64,000 nt of DNA from Mycosarcoma maydis (taxonomy: Eukaryota; Basidiomycota; Ustilaginomycetes; Ustilaginales). Shown here piece after piece: positions 19,272 to 29,294 of this stretch; the stretch's first letter is position 1; each line of letters opens with the position of its first letter. The translations under genes and the position numbers were made by a program. A model generated the notes under the pieces. It made no database searches. It worked only from the letters and a program-made list of their open reading frames with translations, and was not told where the DNA came from. Location: positions 496,001 through 560,000 of the forward strand of contig NC_026487.1 of NCBI RefSeq assembly GCF_000328475.2, in the 5' to 3' direction.

Positions 19272-22200
19272 ATGCCCCACCAAGCGGGCACTACCGATGG
19301 CGAGATCGGCACGGCGGCGGCAGCAGCCGCGGCGACAGCAGCAGCTGGCCCAGCATGGCGACAGTTCTCCTTTTTCGAGTCATCTCCAGTGCGAGATCTC
19401 GACGACTTTTCAAAAGCACCGTCTGCACTTCGACATCCGAACGAAGTGGCGGCGGTTTGCCAGTGTCCCGTTCGACCCCCAGCGTCCGTTCTGATCAGTA
19501 GTACAGACCCAAATCCATCATCGACGGCAGTGGTGTCCACCTCTGTTCACTTCGGCGCTGACCCATCGCAATCAGCAGAAGACACCACAAAATCACCAAA
19601 GGCTGAACGGAAGCAACCGTGTACGCTCGTCGGCACCATACAAGGGAGGATCAAGGTGCTAGACCCAGAAACGTTCCAGGAACTGTCGACGTGGGATGCC
19701 TTTTCTTCAGCGGGCGTGGCAGGTCGAGTGACACATCTGTCTTGCGATACTCGTGGCAGAGTTGTCTCTCTGGGCGAAGAAGAAAGCTCCCGCTTTCCCA
19801 TCTTGAGGATCTGGGATCTTCGCAGTGGACGTACTCCCTCGAATCAAACCGCCGCAGGAGCCGAGTCGAACGACGCTTCGGCAACTACCCAAAAGGTCGC
19901 TTGGATGCCGCGCCTGCTAGCCGAAGGGAAAGTGCAGCACGGTAGTCGACCTCATCCCATTGCAGCTGTCACGCATACGCCTTCGCTCTCCTACCTCTCA
20001 GTCGCACTGGCTGATGGAACGGTGCTGCTGATCCGTGGACTCGAATCTGCGCTGATGTCGGCCGCGAGCAATGCCGGAATTGCATCGGCAATGTCCTTGA
20101 CGAGACCGACACCCGCGATTGCGCTGCCCAAATTCAAGGTTGTATTTCAACCTACAAGCTCAGACTCTGGTGCGCACGAGCCCGTCACGGCACTCGGCTT
20201 TTCAGAGGCTGCTGCGCCCATCACGGTTCATACCACAGCAGCAAGCAAGAAAGACAACAGTGGGGGCCCATCCTACGAGCCTAGAGTGATGCACAGCTCC
20301 AGAGGTCGCAAAGGTGCAGCTAGTCGCTCTAGAGATCCGCGCAACGCCTCCAATGCGAATTCAGCTGCTACGACGCAGCCAGAGACTACGGTATTGCCAT
20401 CAGCAGTCCACCTTTTCATCGTCACTCTCTCGCGCGTACTTCGCTACGTCGTTGCTGGCAAAGGCGCAGGTGGAAGCCCTGCTGTGCTTGATGACGTTGG
20501 AGGAGCACTTGGATGTGCAGCCGTCATCCCACCTCGTTCTTCTCCAGCCACGCCTGGCGCAAATGCGAGCGGCTTACAGCTGTCCGAGACCCAGAGCAAC
20601 ATGGGCTCTGCAGGAAAAATGGTCATCGCCCGCAACGAAGCCATCTACGTGATCGGTCAAGAAGGACGAGAGGCGTGCTTTGCCTACGAAGGTCCGAAAT
20701 CTTCCATCCACCTTTCGGCATCGCAGGTCATCATTGTCTCTCCACCTTACACACCCTCCACCTCTGCTTCGTCGTCATCTGCTCGCAATTTGATCGGCAA
20801 CCGCGATTCGCCTCTGACGACGCCGACATCGCGCAAAGGTTCGATGATCCCCGCCGAGATTGCCAAGGTTACGATCTTTGACCTGGACAACAAGCTGGTA
20901 GCGTTTACTGGCACGTTTGAGACTGGGATTCGTGAGGCGTGGGTCGGTTCGGCAGGCGAGGTGCTCATCCTAGCTGACACCGGCGAGTTGACGAGGCTCG
21001 ACGAAAAACCACTGCGAGCGAAGCTGGATGTGCTGTATCGCAAAAGTCTATTCCTTCTGGCTGTCAACCTGGCCCGTTCGCATATGCAGTCTGCAGCCAA
21101 TCAGGATGTGTTCGCTCGAACCGAAGCACTGATGGGTGACATTTATCAACGATATGGAGATCATCTCTACAACAAAGGCGACTATGATGGCGCCATGGCG
21201 CAGTACGTCAAGACCATCGGACATACCCAACCCTCGTTCGTCATTCGCAGATTTCTCGACGCTCAGCGAATCACTAACCTGACCACCTACCTGCAAGAGC
21301 TTCACACGCAAAATCTGGCCAGCTCAGATCACACAACACTGCTTCTCAACTGTTACACCAAGCTGAAGGACGTTGCTTCGCTCGACAAATTCATCAAGCG
21401 GCCACATGTCAGGCCATCTTCGGCAGCTGCTGCTGCCGATGAAGATGGTGTAGACGGCGAAGGCGCTGCCGAGGACCGGGACGAGCTTCCGTTCGATTTG
21501 GAGACAGCAATGCGTGTCTGTCGTCAAGCTGGATATTTTGGACACGCAGCTTATCTGGCTAAGCGGTACGGCGAGCATCGGGAATACCTGCGAATTCAGA
21601 TCGAGGATGCAAAGGATTACAGTGACGCTCTGCTGTACGTACGCGGCTTGGAGGCGGAAGATGCGATTGCAAGCATGGTACAGTATGCCAAGACGCTGCT
21701 GGGAGAGTTGCCGGATGAAACCACTGAACTGCTGATTGAGTTGTGCTCTGGTGCATTCCGGCCTGATCCGGACGCAGCTCAGAAAGCCCAGCGGGCGCAG
21801 CACGAGGAGAGCGAGGCCAAGGAGCAACCGACCAAATCGGCCGCTGCGGCGTACCTCAGCTATCTGCAAGTTGGCGGGTTTGGCAAGACAAACAATTCTG
21901 CCGACGCTACAACTGCTGGTAGTGCAGCTGGAGCGAGCTCGCGCGCTGGAACAGGCAGCAACACGCCCGCGCGACGCAACTCGACTGCTCTCGTTGAGCC
22001 GTATACGGTTGGCGGCGAGGGAAGCGGCAAAAATGCGACGCGTCCATCTAGCACTGTCAAAATCACGGGCGAGGTCGATGCCGATGCCTCTTCGGGTGAC
22101 GCAGCAGATGCAAGCGGAGTTTCTGGTGTAAATACAGAGCAGGATAAGATGGACGCATATCCGGTGCCATCCCCGCGAACCTATTTTGCGCACTTTATCC

Positions 22201-23390
22201 AGCATCGTCAACACTTCACGCGCTTCCTTGAGGTGGTTGCTCTCGCGCGATGGGGTCAAGTTGTCAATATGGATGGCGAGCTGCCGGCCGACCATACTCT
22301 TTCACCGGTGCAGGCGAAGAATGCACCGGCGTACAGCGAAAAGGCGGGCGGCGAAGAGTACATGGATGACGTTGAACGTGCGCTTCGCGAGCTCGGCTTG
22401 GACAGCAATGATGAAGACGCGTACGAAAATCAAGAGTTGTTGGATCAGAAATCGATCTGGAATACGTTACTCGAGCTCTACCTTTCATCTTGCTCGCCAT
22501 CGGGATCGCAGCGACAGCGAGCGCTTCGGTTGCTGCAACAACACTCGACACTGCCGTATGACATGAGCCACGCAGTCATGCTCTGTTCGATGGAAAACTT
22601 TGACGATGGACTGATCCTGCTGTATGAACGAATGGGCATGTACGAAGAAGTGGTACGACTACACATGGACTCGGCGCTTGTCGAAGAAGAGGATGCGTCC
22701 GGTAGCAGCAGTGGGAAAGTGATCGCAGCACTTGCTCGGTATGGATCGTTACAACCGGAGCTGTACGATCTGGTGCTGCGATTCCTGGTCTCATCGCCGA
22801 TTCTGCTTTCGCGACACACGTCGGATCTGTTGTCAATCCTGAACGTGATTCGCGAGAAATCGCTCATGTCGACGCTGGAGATCGTGCAGACACTCTCCTC
22901 TACGCCACACACGCAGGTTGGCGTGATTCGAGACTTTATCATCTCATCGATCTCATCCACGCTCACGTCGACCAGCCACGACGCTGCAGCGATTGCGGAC
23001 TACAAGCAGTCTACCACGGAAACGCTTAGGGAGATCTCGGAACTGACGGATGCTGGTGGAACGCGCGTGTTCCAGATGACGAGGTGTACGGCGTGCGGTG
23101 GACAGTTGGATTTACCGAGCGTGCATTTCATGTGCAAGCACAGCTATCACCAGCGGTGTTTGGGAGAGGAAGAGGCGGAGTGTGGCGCGTGCGCGGTGCA
23201 TCAGCGGCGGGTGAGGGATGCAAGGAGGAGGATGGCCCAAGAGGCGGTGGAGGTGATCGAGAAAGCAAGACACGATGGTCCGACACAGATCAGGCTCCGT
23301 GCGGATCACACCGATGCAGAAGCGTTCGATCAGTTGGCTGCGTGGTTCGGCCTGCCTATCATGGGTGTTGCTCATGCGGTTGAGATGTAA
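19272..23390 (+). CDS. VPS11: Vacuolar protein sorting protein Vps11 (HOPS/CORVET core)
   Basis: Shared core subunit of the HOPS and CORVET tethering complexes, which drive fusion at endosomes and vacuoles. The predicted protein has 1372 residues; yeast Vps11/Pep5 has 1029, the extra length being low-complexity inserts. The ATG at 19272 is the first in frame; upstream codons are open but lack ATG. An Ala run precedes WRQFSFFESSPV, the typical Vps11 N-terminal motif. A beta-propeller-like region follows (to about 600). Clathrin-type helical repeats come next (YNKGDYDGAMAQYVKTIGHTQ, FVIRRFLDAQRI). A C-terminal RING-H2 is at about 1269-1312 (CTACGG, FMCKHSYHQRC, CGAC). Inserts rich in Ala, Ser, Thr and Gly lie at about 870-960. 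Confidence 0.95.
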   Translation: MPHQAGTTDGEIGTAAAAAAATAAAGPAWRQFSFFESSPVRDLDDFSKAPSALRHPNEVAAVCQCPVRPPASVLISSTDPNPSSTAVVSTSVHFGADPSQSAEDTTKSPKAERKQPCTLVGTIQGRIKVLDPETFQELSTWDAFSSAGVAGRVTHLSCDTRGRVVSLGEEESSRFPILRIWDLRSGRTPSNQTAAGAESNDASATTQKVAWMPRLLAEGKVQHGSRPHPIAAVTHTPSLSYLSVALADGTVLLIRGLESALMSAASNAGIASAMSLTRPTPAIALPKFKVVFQPTSSDSGAHEPVTALGFSEAAAPITVHTTAASKKDNSGGPSYEPRVMHSSRGRKGAASRSRDPRNASNANSAATTQPETTVLPSAVHLFIVTLSRVLRYVVAGKGAGGSPAVLDDVGGALGCAAVIPPRSSPATPGANASGLQLSETQSNMGSAGKMVIARNEAIYVIGQEGREACFAYEGPKSSIHLSASQVIIVSPPYTPSTSASSSSARNLIGNRDSPLTTPTSRKGSMIPAEIAKVTIFDLDNKLVAFTGTFETGIREAWVGSAGEVLILADTGELTRLDEKPLRAKLDVLYRKSLFLLAVNLARSHMQSAANQDVFARTEALMGDIYQRYGDHLYNKGDYDGAMAQYVKTIGHTQPSFVIRRFLDAQRITNLTTYLQELHTQNLASSDHTTLLLNCYTKLKDVASLDKFIKRPHVRPSSAAAAADEDGVDGEGAAEDRDELPFDLETAMRVCRQAGYFGHAAYLAKRYGEHREYLRIQIEDAKDYSDALLYVRGLEAEDAIASMVQYAKTLLGELPDETTELLIELCSGAFRPDPDAAQKAQRAQHEESEAKEQPTKSAAAAYLSYLQVGGFGKTNNSADATTAGSAAGASSRAGTGSNTPARRNSTALVEPYTVGGEGSGKNATRPSSTVKITGEVDADASSGDAADASGVSGVNTEQDKMDAYPVPSPRTYFAHFIQHRQHFTRFLEVVALARWGQVVNMDGELPADHTLSPVQAKNAPAYSEKAGGEEYMDDVERALRELGLDSNDEDAYENQELLDQKSIWNTLLELYLSSCSPSGSQRQRALRLLQQHSTLPYDMSHAVMLCSMENFDDGLILLYERMGMYEEVVRLHMDSALVEEEDASGSSSGKVIAALARYGSLQPELYDLVLRFLVSSPILLSRHTSDLLSILNVIREKSLMSTLEIVQTLSSTPHTQVGVIRDFIISSISSTLTSTSHDAAAIADYKQSTTETLREISELTDAGGTRVFQMTRCTACGGQLDLPSVHFMCKHSYHQRCLGEEEAECGACAVHQRRVRDARRRMAQEAVEVIEKARHDGPTQIRLRADHTDAEAFDQLAAWFGLPIMGVAHAVEM

Positions 23391-24238
23391 TCCGAGATGG
23401 TTGCCATGCCAGCACAGCACGCATGTGGCAGAGACGGTGCGATTGTCGAGTCGAGAGAGTCACCAGCGAGTGATGTGCATATCGTGCACCATGCACAGTC
23501 ACGAGTCACGAGTCACGAGTCACGAGTCACGAGTCACGAGTCATGAGTGCACATCGTGCATGGTGCTCGTGTGTGGTGCGTTGTGCGTGGTGAAATCATG
23601 ATGGTGTTAGGTTGGCGTTCAATGAGTCACGAGTTTCGTGTTTTGTGCGGTGGTGAGAAGCGGGACGCGTGATGAGTCGTGAGTTGGGCCTAGGCTTCGG
23701 GCTTGGTTGGGGAAATTTTGGCTTAACGTATGCAGGGTCAAGCGGGATACGTCGAAAACTGCGCCAGACGCGACGGGAGCTGATTGCGCCAAGATAGCGG
23801 GCGGCTTGGCTGGGTTTGTCTAGCGTCGGAGGTGGACAGGGCTTCTGTGAGGCAGTTGGGGAGGAGGAGAGGCGAGTACGAGCAAAGGGGGGGTGCAAAA
23901 GAGAAAGCAAGCTGAGGGCGCGCACCGGACACGAGCGGGAGCAGGTGCACGTTGTGAGTGGCGTTATCTTATCTCTGGTCTTGTGGCTGAAAAACTGCTT
24001 GCTGGGTCTTTGGTACGAGGCTGTGGGGGTCACCTCCATCGCCACCATCATCATCGGATGTGAGCTGTGTTCTGGTACTGGCTGCTGTCGCTCTATCGAG
24101 CTGCACATAATTCAACTTGTCAAAGCGTGTCAACTCGCTTTGGTTCGCAGCTCAACTCGTAACTCACGACATGCTCGGTGGCACTCGGAACGAGATGATG
24201 GATTCAACGAGCTGCACCGCTCCACCGCCATACATGCG
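23391..24238. other. Gene-poor region with CACGAGT array
   Basis: 848 bases after VPS11. It contains a seven-copy heptamer array (23497-23545) framed by inverted sequences. A 170-codon open frame on the minus strand (23596-24108) has no recognisable content and was not accepted. Confidence 0.45.
23497..23545. repeat. Heptamer array AGTCACG x7 between inverted arms
   Basis: Seven 7-base units of AGTCACG (register CACGAGT), the last with one change. The left flank contains GTGCACCATGCAC (about 23484-23496). The right flank contains GTGCATGGTGC (about 23557-23567), nearly its reverse complement. A stem with the array in the loop, or a cruciform, is possible. Confidence 0.85.
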
Positions 24239-24666
24239 ATGGAGCCAAGCGACCAGTCTCACGATACCCCAGCTTCCGCTTCGCCTCACTCACCGAGTTC
24301 GATCGGCACGCCTCTCCCCTCGNNNNNNNNNNNNNNNNNNNNNNNNNNNNNNNNNNNNNNNNNNNNNNNNNNNNNNNNNNNNNNNNNNNNNNNNNNNNNN
24401 NNNNNNNNNNNNNNNNNNNNNNGATTCTCACTACCCTCAATTTAGCAGGCTCGCTCTTAGTCCTCCTCCATCTACCCATCGCACTTGTCCTCGCTGTCAG
24501 ATTCAACACACAATCCCATCCACCTACAAATCGCATCTCACCAGAGAAACTCACCATCGCAACAAGAATCCCAGATCCCGTGGAACGCTTCACAGGCCTC
24601 ATGTGGGACGCTCACGACTGGCTCGAGGAGGCCGAATTGGTGCCTCCAAGTTGCTGGGCACGATGA
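24239..24666 (+). CDS. Probable gene interrupted by an assembly gap (partial on both sides of the gap)
   Basis: Before the gap an ATG at 24239 opens MEPSDQSHDTPASASPHSP and runs into the Ns with no stop. After the gap, from 24424, one frame reads a hydrophobic, membrane-helix-like stretch (LNLAGSLLVLLHLPIALVL), then IPDPVERFTGLMWDAHDWLE, ending at TGA 24664-24666. Both pieces have protein-like composition. With exactly 100 Ns they fall in different frames, but 100 is a conventional placeholder, so true spacing is unknown. They may be parts of one membrane protein or unrelated. No family recognised. Confidence 0.35.
24323..24422. other. Assembly gap (100 N)
   Basis: Exactly 100 unknown bases, the usual placeholder for a gap of unknown size between contigs. 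Order and orientation across it depend on scaffolding. Confidence 0.99.
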
Positions 24667-25182
24667 ATCCGACATCGTGTACCCGCAAACATGCACATGT
24701 GGATCAGATCCACGGCTTGTCCAAACTCCAGTTCATCTTGTATTGGTCACTTATCGTGTTTCGCTGTTCGCTGTTCGTCGCATCTTATCTCGTTTCGTGT
24801 CATCGTCTTCTGAGCAATGCAGTCTCGTGTCATCGCAGCGATCACGCCTCAGATCCGTACGTGATGCTCTCGGCCTTTGTTCCCATGCGTTCTACCTGGG
24901 CCTGGGCCGCACTAGTCCGAGACACAAACTTTTAGAGAAATGTCTGTCGTGACTTGTCCGCCTCCGCGGACGTCCCTGAACAAGCCTCTGCCATGATGGT
25001 GAGTTACGCACCGAGGTACTCCTCTAGCAAGGTCGCCAGCGCGGTGGGTGGTGCACGTCAGAATTGTTGCTGGCAGTGAGGGTCCGGATTCTGTTTTGAG
25101 TTTTGTGGTGTATGCTTTGACTTCCGGTTCGGAGCGAGCGGCTGTAGTGACAGCATAGGAGGTCAACCAGCGCGCATTTCGC
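24667..25182. other. Intergenic, nothing recognised
   Basis: 516 bases between the gap-spanning reading frames and the end of the orphan gene. I see no gene, repeat array or RNA. Confidence 0.4.
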
Positions 25183-27261
25183 TTAGCCGTGTTTCGTCGT
25201 CGTTGCACTTTCGCGTGGAGGACGGCTGCACGGCGGCTGGCACCTCTTTGGTCGAATCACCGTTGCTGGTTCACAACTTGCTGCTGAATGGTGGGGCACG
25301 TTAGAAGAGATGTCGCTCACCCAGCCTTGGTTCGCTCGCTCGTCCTTGTGAACGGTGCTAGATGGTTTGGCTTTCGAATTTCGCTTCTTGTTGCCCTTCT
25401 TGCGTGCCTTTGCTCTGCGGACAAGCGGTTTCCAATCAATCTGCTCTTTCTCGACCAACGTCAAAAATCTGCTCATCTCCCTGATCCTGTCATGCATGCT
25501 TGAACAGGCACATCCTTGCTTGCATCTCCTCTCGACCTTGCTGGACAGCTTGGCAAACCCACCCATCGCAACTGCCATGTGCACCTCGGCCAGTATTTGA
25601 AATGCCATATCGGTCAGCGCTGCCGAATAGAGATGCACGGAGTAGGGACAGTTGACCAGACTCTCCTTCCATCCTCTTGCTGCCTTAATGTGCTTGTCCG
25701 ACGACGTGAACAGTGCCAGTCCACAACCAGAGACGTTCTGTAACGCTGCACCGAGGTTCAGCAGATCCAACTGCACATCCAGCGCATTTACGTTCTGAAC
25801 CTGGTCCAATTTTGAAGCCTTGTGCGTTGCAGACAACGCATGTTCCACGAGGAGCACCTGACGCGCACATCTGACCACCACGGTCTCCAACAACGGAATC
25901 ACCACGTGCAGTGTCGCCCTCATCGCCGCATCGAACCCCTTGTACGCGGTGTAGTTGATCCAGACAAACGTGAACAACACCGTCTGCACTCCATCCCTCA
26001 GATCCATCATGTCCGGAACCATGTTCAGAAAGCCAGATTGTAATTCGCTTCTTCTCTCCTCGCGCTCAGCCTCGACTTTCGGCTTGTCGCATGCTTCGGA
26101 GTTGTTCTCTTCCGCTTCGATGTAGGACGCACGAGTGGCGTAGATGGCTTGGGAGCATCGATCGATCGATTGTTGTCCGATACGAATTTGCATGTAGGTC
26201 TCGATGCGTTCGGCAATATCGTGGTAGAAGGCGGCAGCGTAGTTGAGTAGGGCGACCAGGCTCGCGAGTTCGACATAGATCATGTTGTCGCCGTTGTCGA
26301 CGCTGAAGCGCAGGACGGCGCGATTGAGGTCGCGAATGACGTCGGCGAGCGATGCTTGGACGGAGAGGTGGGTTCGTGTGCAAGCGTTGGATGAGGTAAA
26401 AGTAGTGAATCGCCCACAATCCAAGAGCAGAGAGTCGGGCTGGAACCGATCGCGCCTCTTTGCTTGTGTTCGTGACGGGCTGTTGTTGGCGGTCGAGGCT
26501 GCGGTGGAGGTTGGCACAGCGTTGGCCAAAAACGCGACATTATGCATGTCGACAGGCGTTGCCGAGGTGCTCATTCTTTGCTGGTTGGTCGTAGTGGTGC
26601 TCAACATGCTGGATTCTGCCAGTGCACTAAGCCCAGTGCAAGGTGCCCACGTCTTCTCAGCTCCCTTTGCCCAAGTTTCATTGGGCTGACAAGCGCTATT
26701 CTGTTTAGCTACGGTAGAGGCTTTCTGCGCCGTTGTCGTTGCCGTCCGACCCGCACGCGCACGCGTGCGCGCCGTGGAAGGCGAGTGCCTTGGTGCCAAA
26801 CCCTCCTGGTACCTACCGTGAACATCTACGTAATACTCAAACTCGTCAAGCTTCTCGTCGATGAATTTCTTGTGTCCTTGGTGAACTCTTGGGCAAAAAT
26901 TGCAATCGTCCCAGCTCACGAACGTCTTCAGCTCGCTTAGACACCTTTTGAAAGCGCTTCCGATAACGGTAGGTAGAGGTGGTGAGGGCGTGAAGGTTTT
27001 GCGGCTGTTACTGTCTCCATGGTGTGTGTAGCCCCAGTACCGATGGGCAATGATCAAGGGTACAGGAAGGGCGTAGACTTCCAGGTGAGGAACGAAGCAG
27101 AGCTTGCGGTAGTGGTCATCGATGGAAAGGGAACATTGACTGGGCGCGATTTCAGCTCGGCTGGATAAGCTGCGCGATGTGGTTGGGAAGCAATTGGTTT
27201 GCGCCAGATTGGTCCGAGAGGTTGAGAGAGACGAAGGTAGTTCTGATGGCAGAGATGCCAT
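25183..27261 (-). CDS. Protein of unknown function, N-terminus uncertain
   Basis: 692 residues from the ATG complementary to 27259-27261. I recognise no family. From about residue 55 onward the text looks like a folded protein, with Cys/His in WDDCNFCPRVHQGHKKF, an Ala/Thr/Ser-rich linker (about 165-275), then a long helical region (about 300-600). The tail has a basic cluster (RRAKARKKGNKKRNSKAK) that could be a nuclear or nucleolar signal. The first 50 residues are Ser/Thr-rich and look out of frame. Another frame over 27152-27346 reads more naturally (GKIQDGISAIRTTFVSLNLS) and then stops. A frameshift or an unrecognised intron near 27150-27180 may therefore separate the true N-terminus. 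The gene neighbours the assembly gap and may be lineage-specific. Confidence 0.65.
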   Translation of the reverse strand: MASLPSELPSSLSTSRTNLAQTNCFPTTSRSLSSRAEIAPSQCSLSIDDHYRKLCFVPHLEVYALPVPLIIAHRYWGYTHHGDSNSRKTFTPSPPLPTVIGSAFKRCLSELKTFVSWDDCNFCPRVHQGHKKFIDEKLDEFEYYVDVHGRYQEGLAPRHSPSTARTRARAGRTATTTAQKASTVAKQNSACQPNETWAKGAEKTWAPCTGLSALAESSMLSTTTTNQQRMSTSATPVDMHNVAFLANAVPTSTAASTANNSPSRTQAKRRDRFQPDSLLLDCGRFTTFTSSNACTRTHLSVQASLADVIRDLNRAVLRFSVDNGDNMIYVELASLVALLNYAAAFYHDIAERIETYMQIRIGQQSIDRCSQAIYATRASYIEAEENNSEACDKPKVEAEREERRSELQSGFLNMVPDMMDLRDGVQTVLFTFVWINYTAYKGFDAAMRATLHVVIPLLETVVVRCARQVLLVEHALSATHKASKLDQVQNVNALDVQLDLLNLGAALQNVSGCGLALFTSSDKHIKAARGWKESLVNCPYSVHLYSAALTDMAFQILAEVHMAVAMGGFAKLSSKVERRCKQGCACSSMHDRIREMSRFLTLVEKEQIDWKPLVRRAKARKKGNKKRNSKAKPSSTVHKDERANQGWVSDISSNVPHHSAASCEPATVIRPKRCQPPCSRPPRESATTTKHG

Positions 27262-28446
27262 CTTGGATCTTTCCCAGATCCGGCGCAAGGCCAGCTAGCG
27301 GTGAAGTGTAACCGATGATTGTAGGATCAGTTGGCGAAACACACACTCGATCCGAGCGGTACCATGGGAAGCTCGCTTCGAGTCGATGATGGGCGGGAAG
27401 GGAAAAGAATCTAAGGCAAGACGATCAACGCATTGGTCAGCTTATGACCTCGAGGGAGCAGCAGCCTTGAGACGCGCTTCATTGAGCTCAACCCGCCATC
27501 CGCAGAGCCCCACAATGGATGCAGAATCCAAACAAGTGCACGGCCCTGCGCGTCGAAAGAGTGGGACACGCTCACCCTGGCTTGCTCTTCGGTCTATCCG
27601 ACGGCCCACCGATGGCAAAGGGACGAGCTCAGCGGCAGATCCGACATGCGCTTTCGATTTCATTTGATCAATTCGTGATTGTCCAATATGGCTCAGAGAT
27701 GTAACGTTAGGTCGAGACGGCTCAGCCTGATCGCGACCATTCAACGGCGCGCTGAGCGTGCTTACCTCAGCTCTCGAGTGAGCAGCCGGTGCAGAACAAG
27801 CGCCTCCGGCAGATTTGCTGAGTACAGAACAAGTACAACTCGGTTTCTCTTCCGCCTCAAGCACCAACGCTACACGGTCTACATAGACGGCCGAAACAAC
27901 GAATCGACTTGACAGCGTCGCCAGATCGACACGCCTGCCCGTCCACTCTTGCTTCTTTCCTCTAGATGGATCGACCGAGATCCGGCAGGAGACCACGGCA
28001 CATCGGTGTCAGCTAGCTCGCGGCGCATGCAGTCAATGAGGACACATCGTTGCGATCCAAGAAACGCGTGGTAGACAGACAGCCAGTAGCCACACAGTAC
28101 TCCAGTTACAATCAAGGAAACGTTCTACGGTGAGAATTGCAAGAAAAAACCCGAATCGAAGGACAAAGCTGCTAGCGATAAAGCAAAGCATTCACAATCA
28201 TGAACGTGTGCGTGAAGAAAAAGAGCGTCGAGTGTAGTCGTATGGGCTCGGATGCATGTTCGAGCTTCCGATGAAGCCATCGTGGTTGGAGCGGTCTCAA
28301 CCCCATCGCGGCGTGTCGGCCTTAATGGCGGAACAATGCGTCGACTCGCTGCGGCAACACCATCCCAGAAGAAATGACTGCGCTCCGCACCGGATCGTTG
28401 TGATGGAGGAGCGCTATGGTAGTGCGCAACGGAAGCGGCGAGATGA
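27262..28446. other. Intergenic region, nothing firm
   Basis: 1185 bases. The left 85 bases contain the alternative N-terminal frame of the orphan gene. A single TTCGTGATT site is at about 27671. Other open frames look like chance. No RNA gene was seen. Confidence 0.4.
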
Positions 28447-29294
28447 TTAGAGAGCAAAGGCACCGGCAGCGACAATGGCAGCGGCAGCAACACCCCACTG
28501 GATGAGGTGCTCAGGAACGGCAGCGTTGGGAGCGTGAAGATCCGACTCTTTGAGCTTACCATCAGCGACAGCCTGGATGGTGGCCGAGATGGCCTCGGCA
28601 AATGAGACAGCAAGCTCGGACTTGGGCACGGTGAGGGTCGGGTAGTATTGCAGAACCGAGCCAGCCATCTGGTTGGCGACCTCATCGGGCGACTTGGCCT
28701 CGGGGCCACGGGTGTAGCCGTAGATAAAGTACGAGATCAGCGAGCTGACTGTCGCACTCGAAAGCGTTTCGTGAGGCCGTACGGTCACGTGCGTGTAATG
28801 GTGTTGACGCATTGAGACAAGAATGAGTGGCAGAAGCTTGGTCAGTAAACGTTGTGTGACTGTGCAGCTTGTCGATCCTTGCAGGCTCTGTCATCAACGC
28901 GTGCCCAACAAGCACACTAACAGCTCCAAGCAGTCTCATCGCCAACCAACCGTGACTTTCTCCTTCCGAGGAGAGGACCTGGCCAAACGAGACGCTGCTG
29001 AAGGACTGCAATAAAGAGGTACTCACGGTTGTAGGGGGGAGTGGTGGTAGAGCTGTAAGGGCAACCGGCGGGGCGGTTGCGCGGGTCACCGCCGAGAGGG
29101 TCGCACACGCTCACGGCAGCGGAGCCACCGCTGGCTGCGGAGCTGGAGGCCATCGAGGTGGGAGCAGCGCTGCTCGAGCTGCTAACAGACGAGGCAGGCA
29201 CTGAGCTGGATGAAGCGACCGAGCTATCCTGGGCGATAGCACCGCTGGCGGCGAAGGCGGCGAGAAGCGCGACAGGTACGATGCTGAACTTCAT
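28447..29294 (-). CDS. Small secreted protein, probably GPI-anchored, spliced
   Basis: Exons complement(29027-29294) and complement(28447-28748) give 189 residues. The 278-base intron starts GTGAGT and ends GCGACAG; the phase-1 join gives a Leu codon and an open frame. A clear signal peptide is at 1-21 (VPVALLAAFAASGAIAQ). A Ser/Ala/Val-rich mucin-like stretch follows (22-62), then a short segment with two cysteines (VCDPLGGDPRNRPAGCP). Exon 2 encodes a soluble helical domain (SSLISYFIYGYTRGPEAKSP onward). The last 14 residues are hydrophobic and end the chain (VAAAAIVAAGAFAL), like a GPI-attachment signal. No family recognised. In a smut such a protein could act at the cell wall or host interface, but that is speculation. 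Expression and splicing need RNA evidence. Confidence 0.72.
28749..29026 (-). other. Intron of the secreted protein gene
   Basis: GTGAGT donor and ACAG acceptor on the minus strand, 278 bases. The alternative acceptor three bases further downstream would create an immediate stop, which supports this choice. Confidence 0.65.

Noticed and set aside
23596..24108. 170-codon minus-strand frame
   Set aside because: Pro/Ser/Arg-rich, no family, overlapped by another equally plausible frame, and no promoter or splice support.
27442..27996. 184-codon minus-strand frame
   Set aside because: Composition like random GC-balanced DNA; no recognisable domain.
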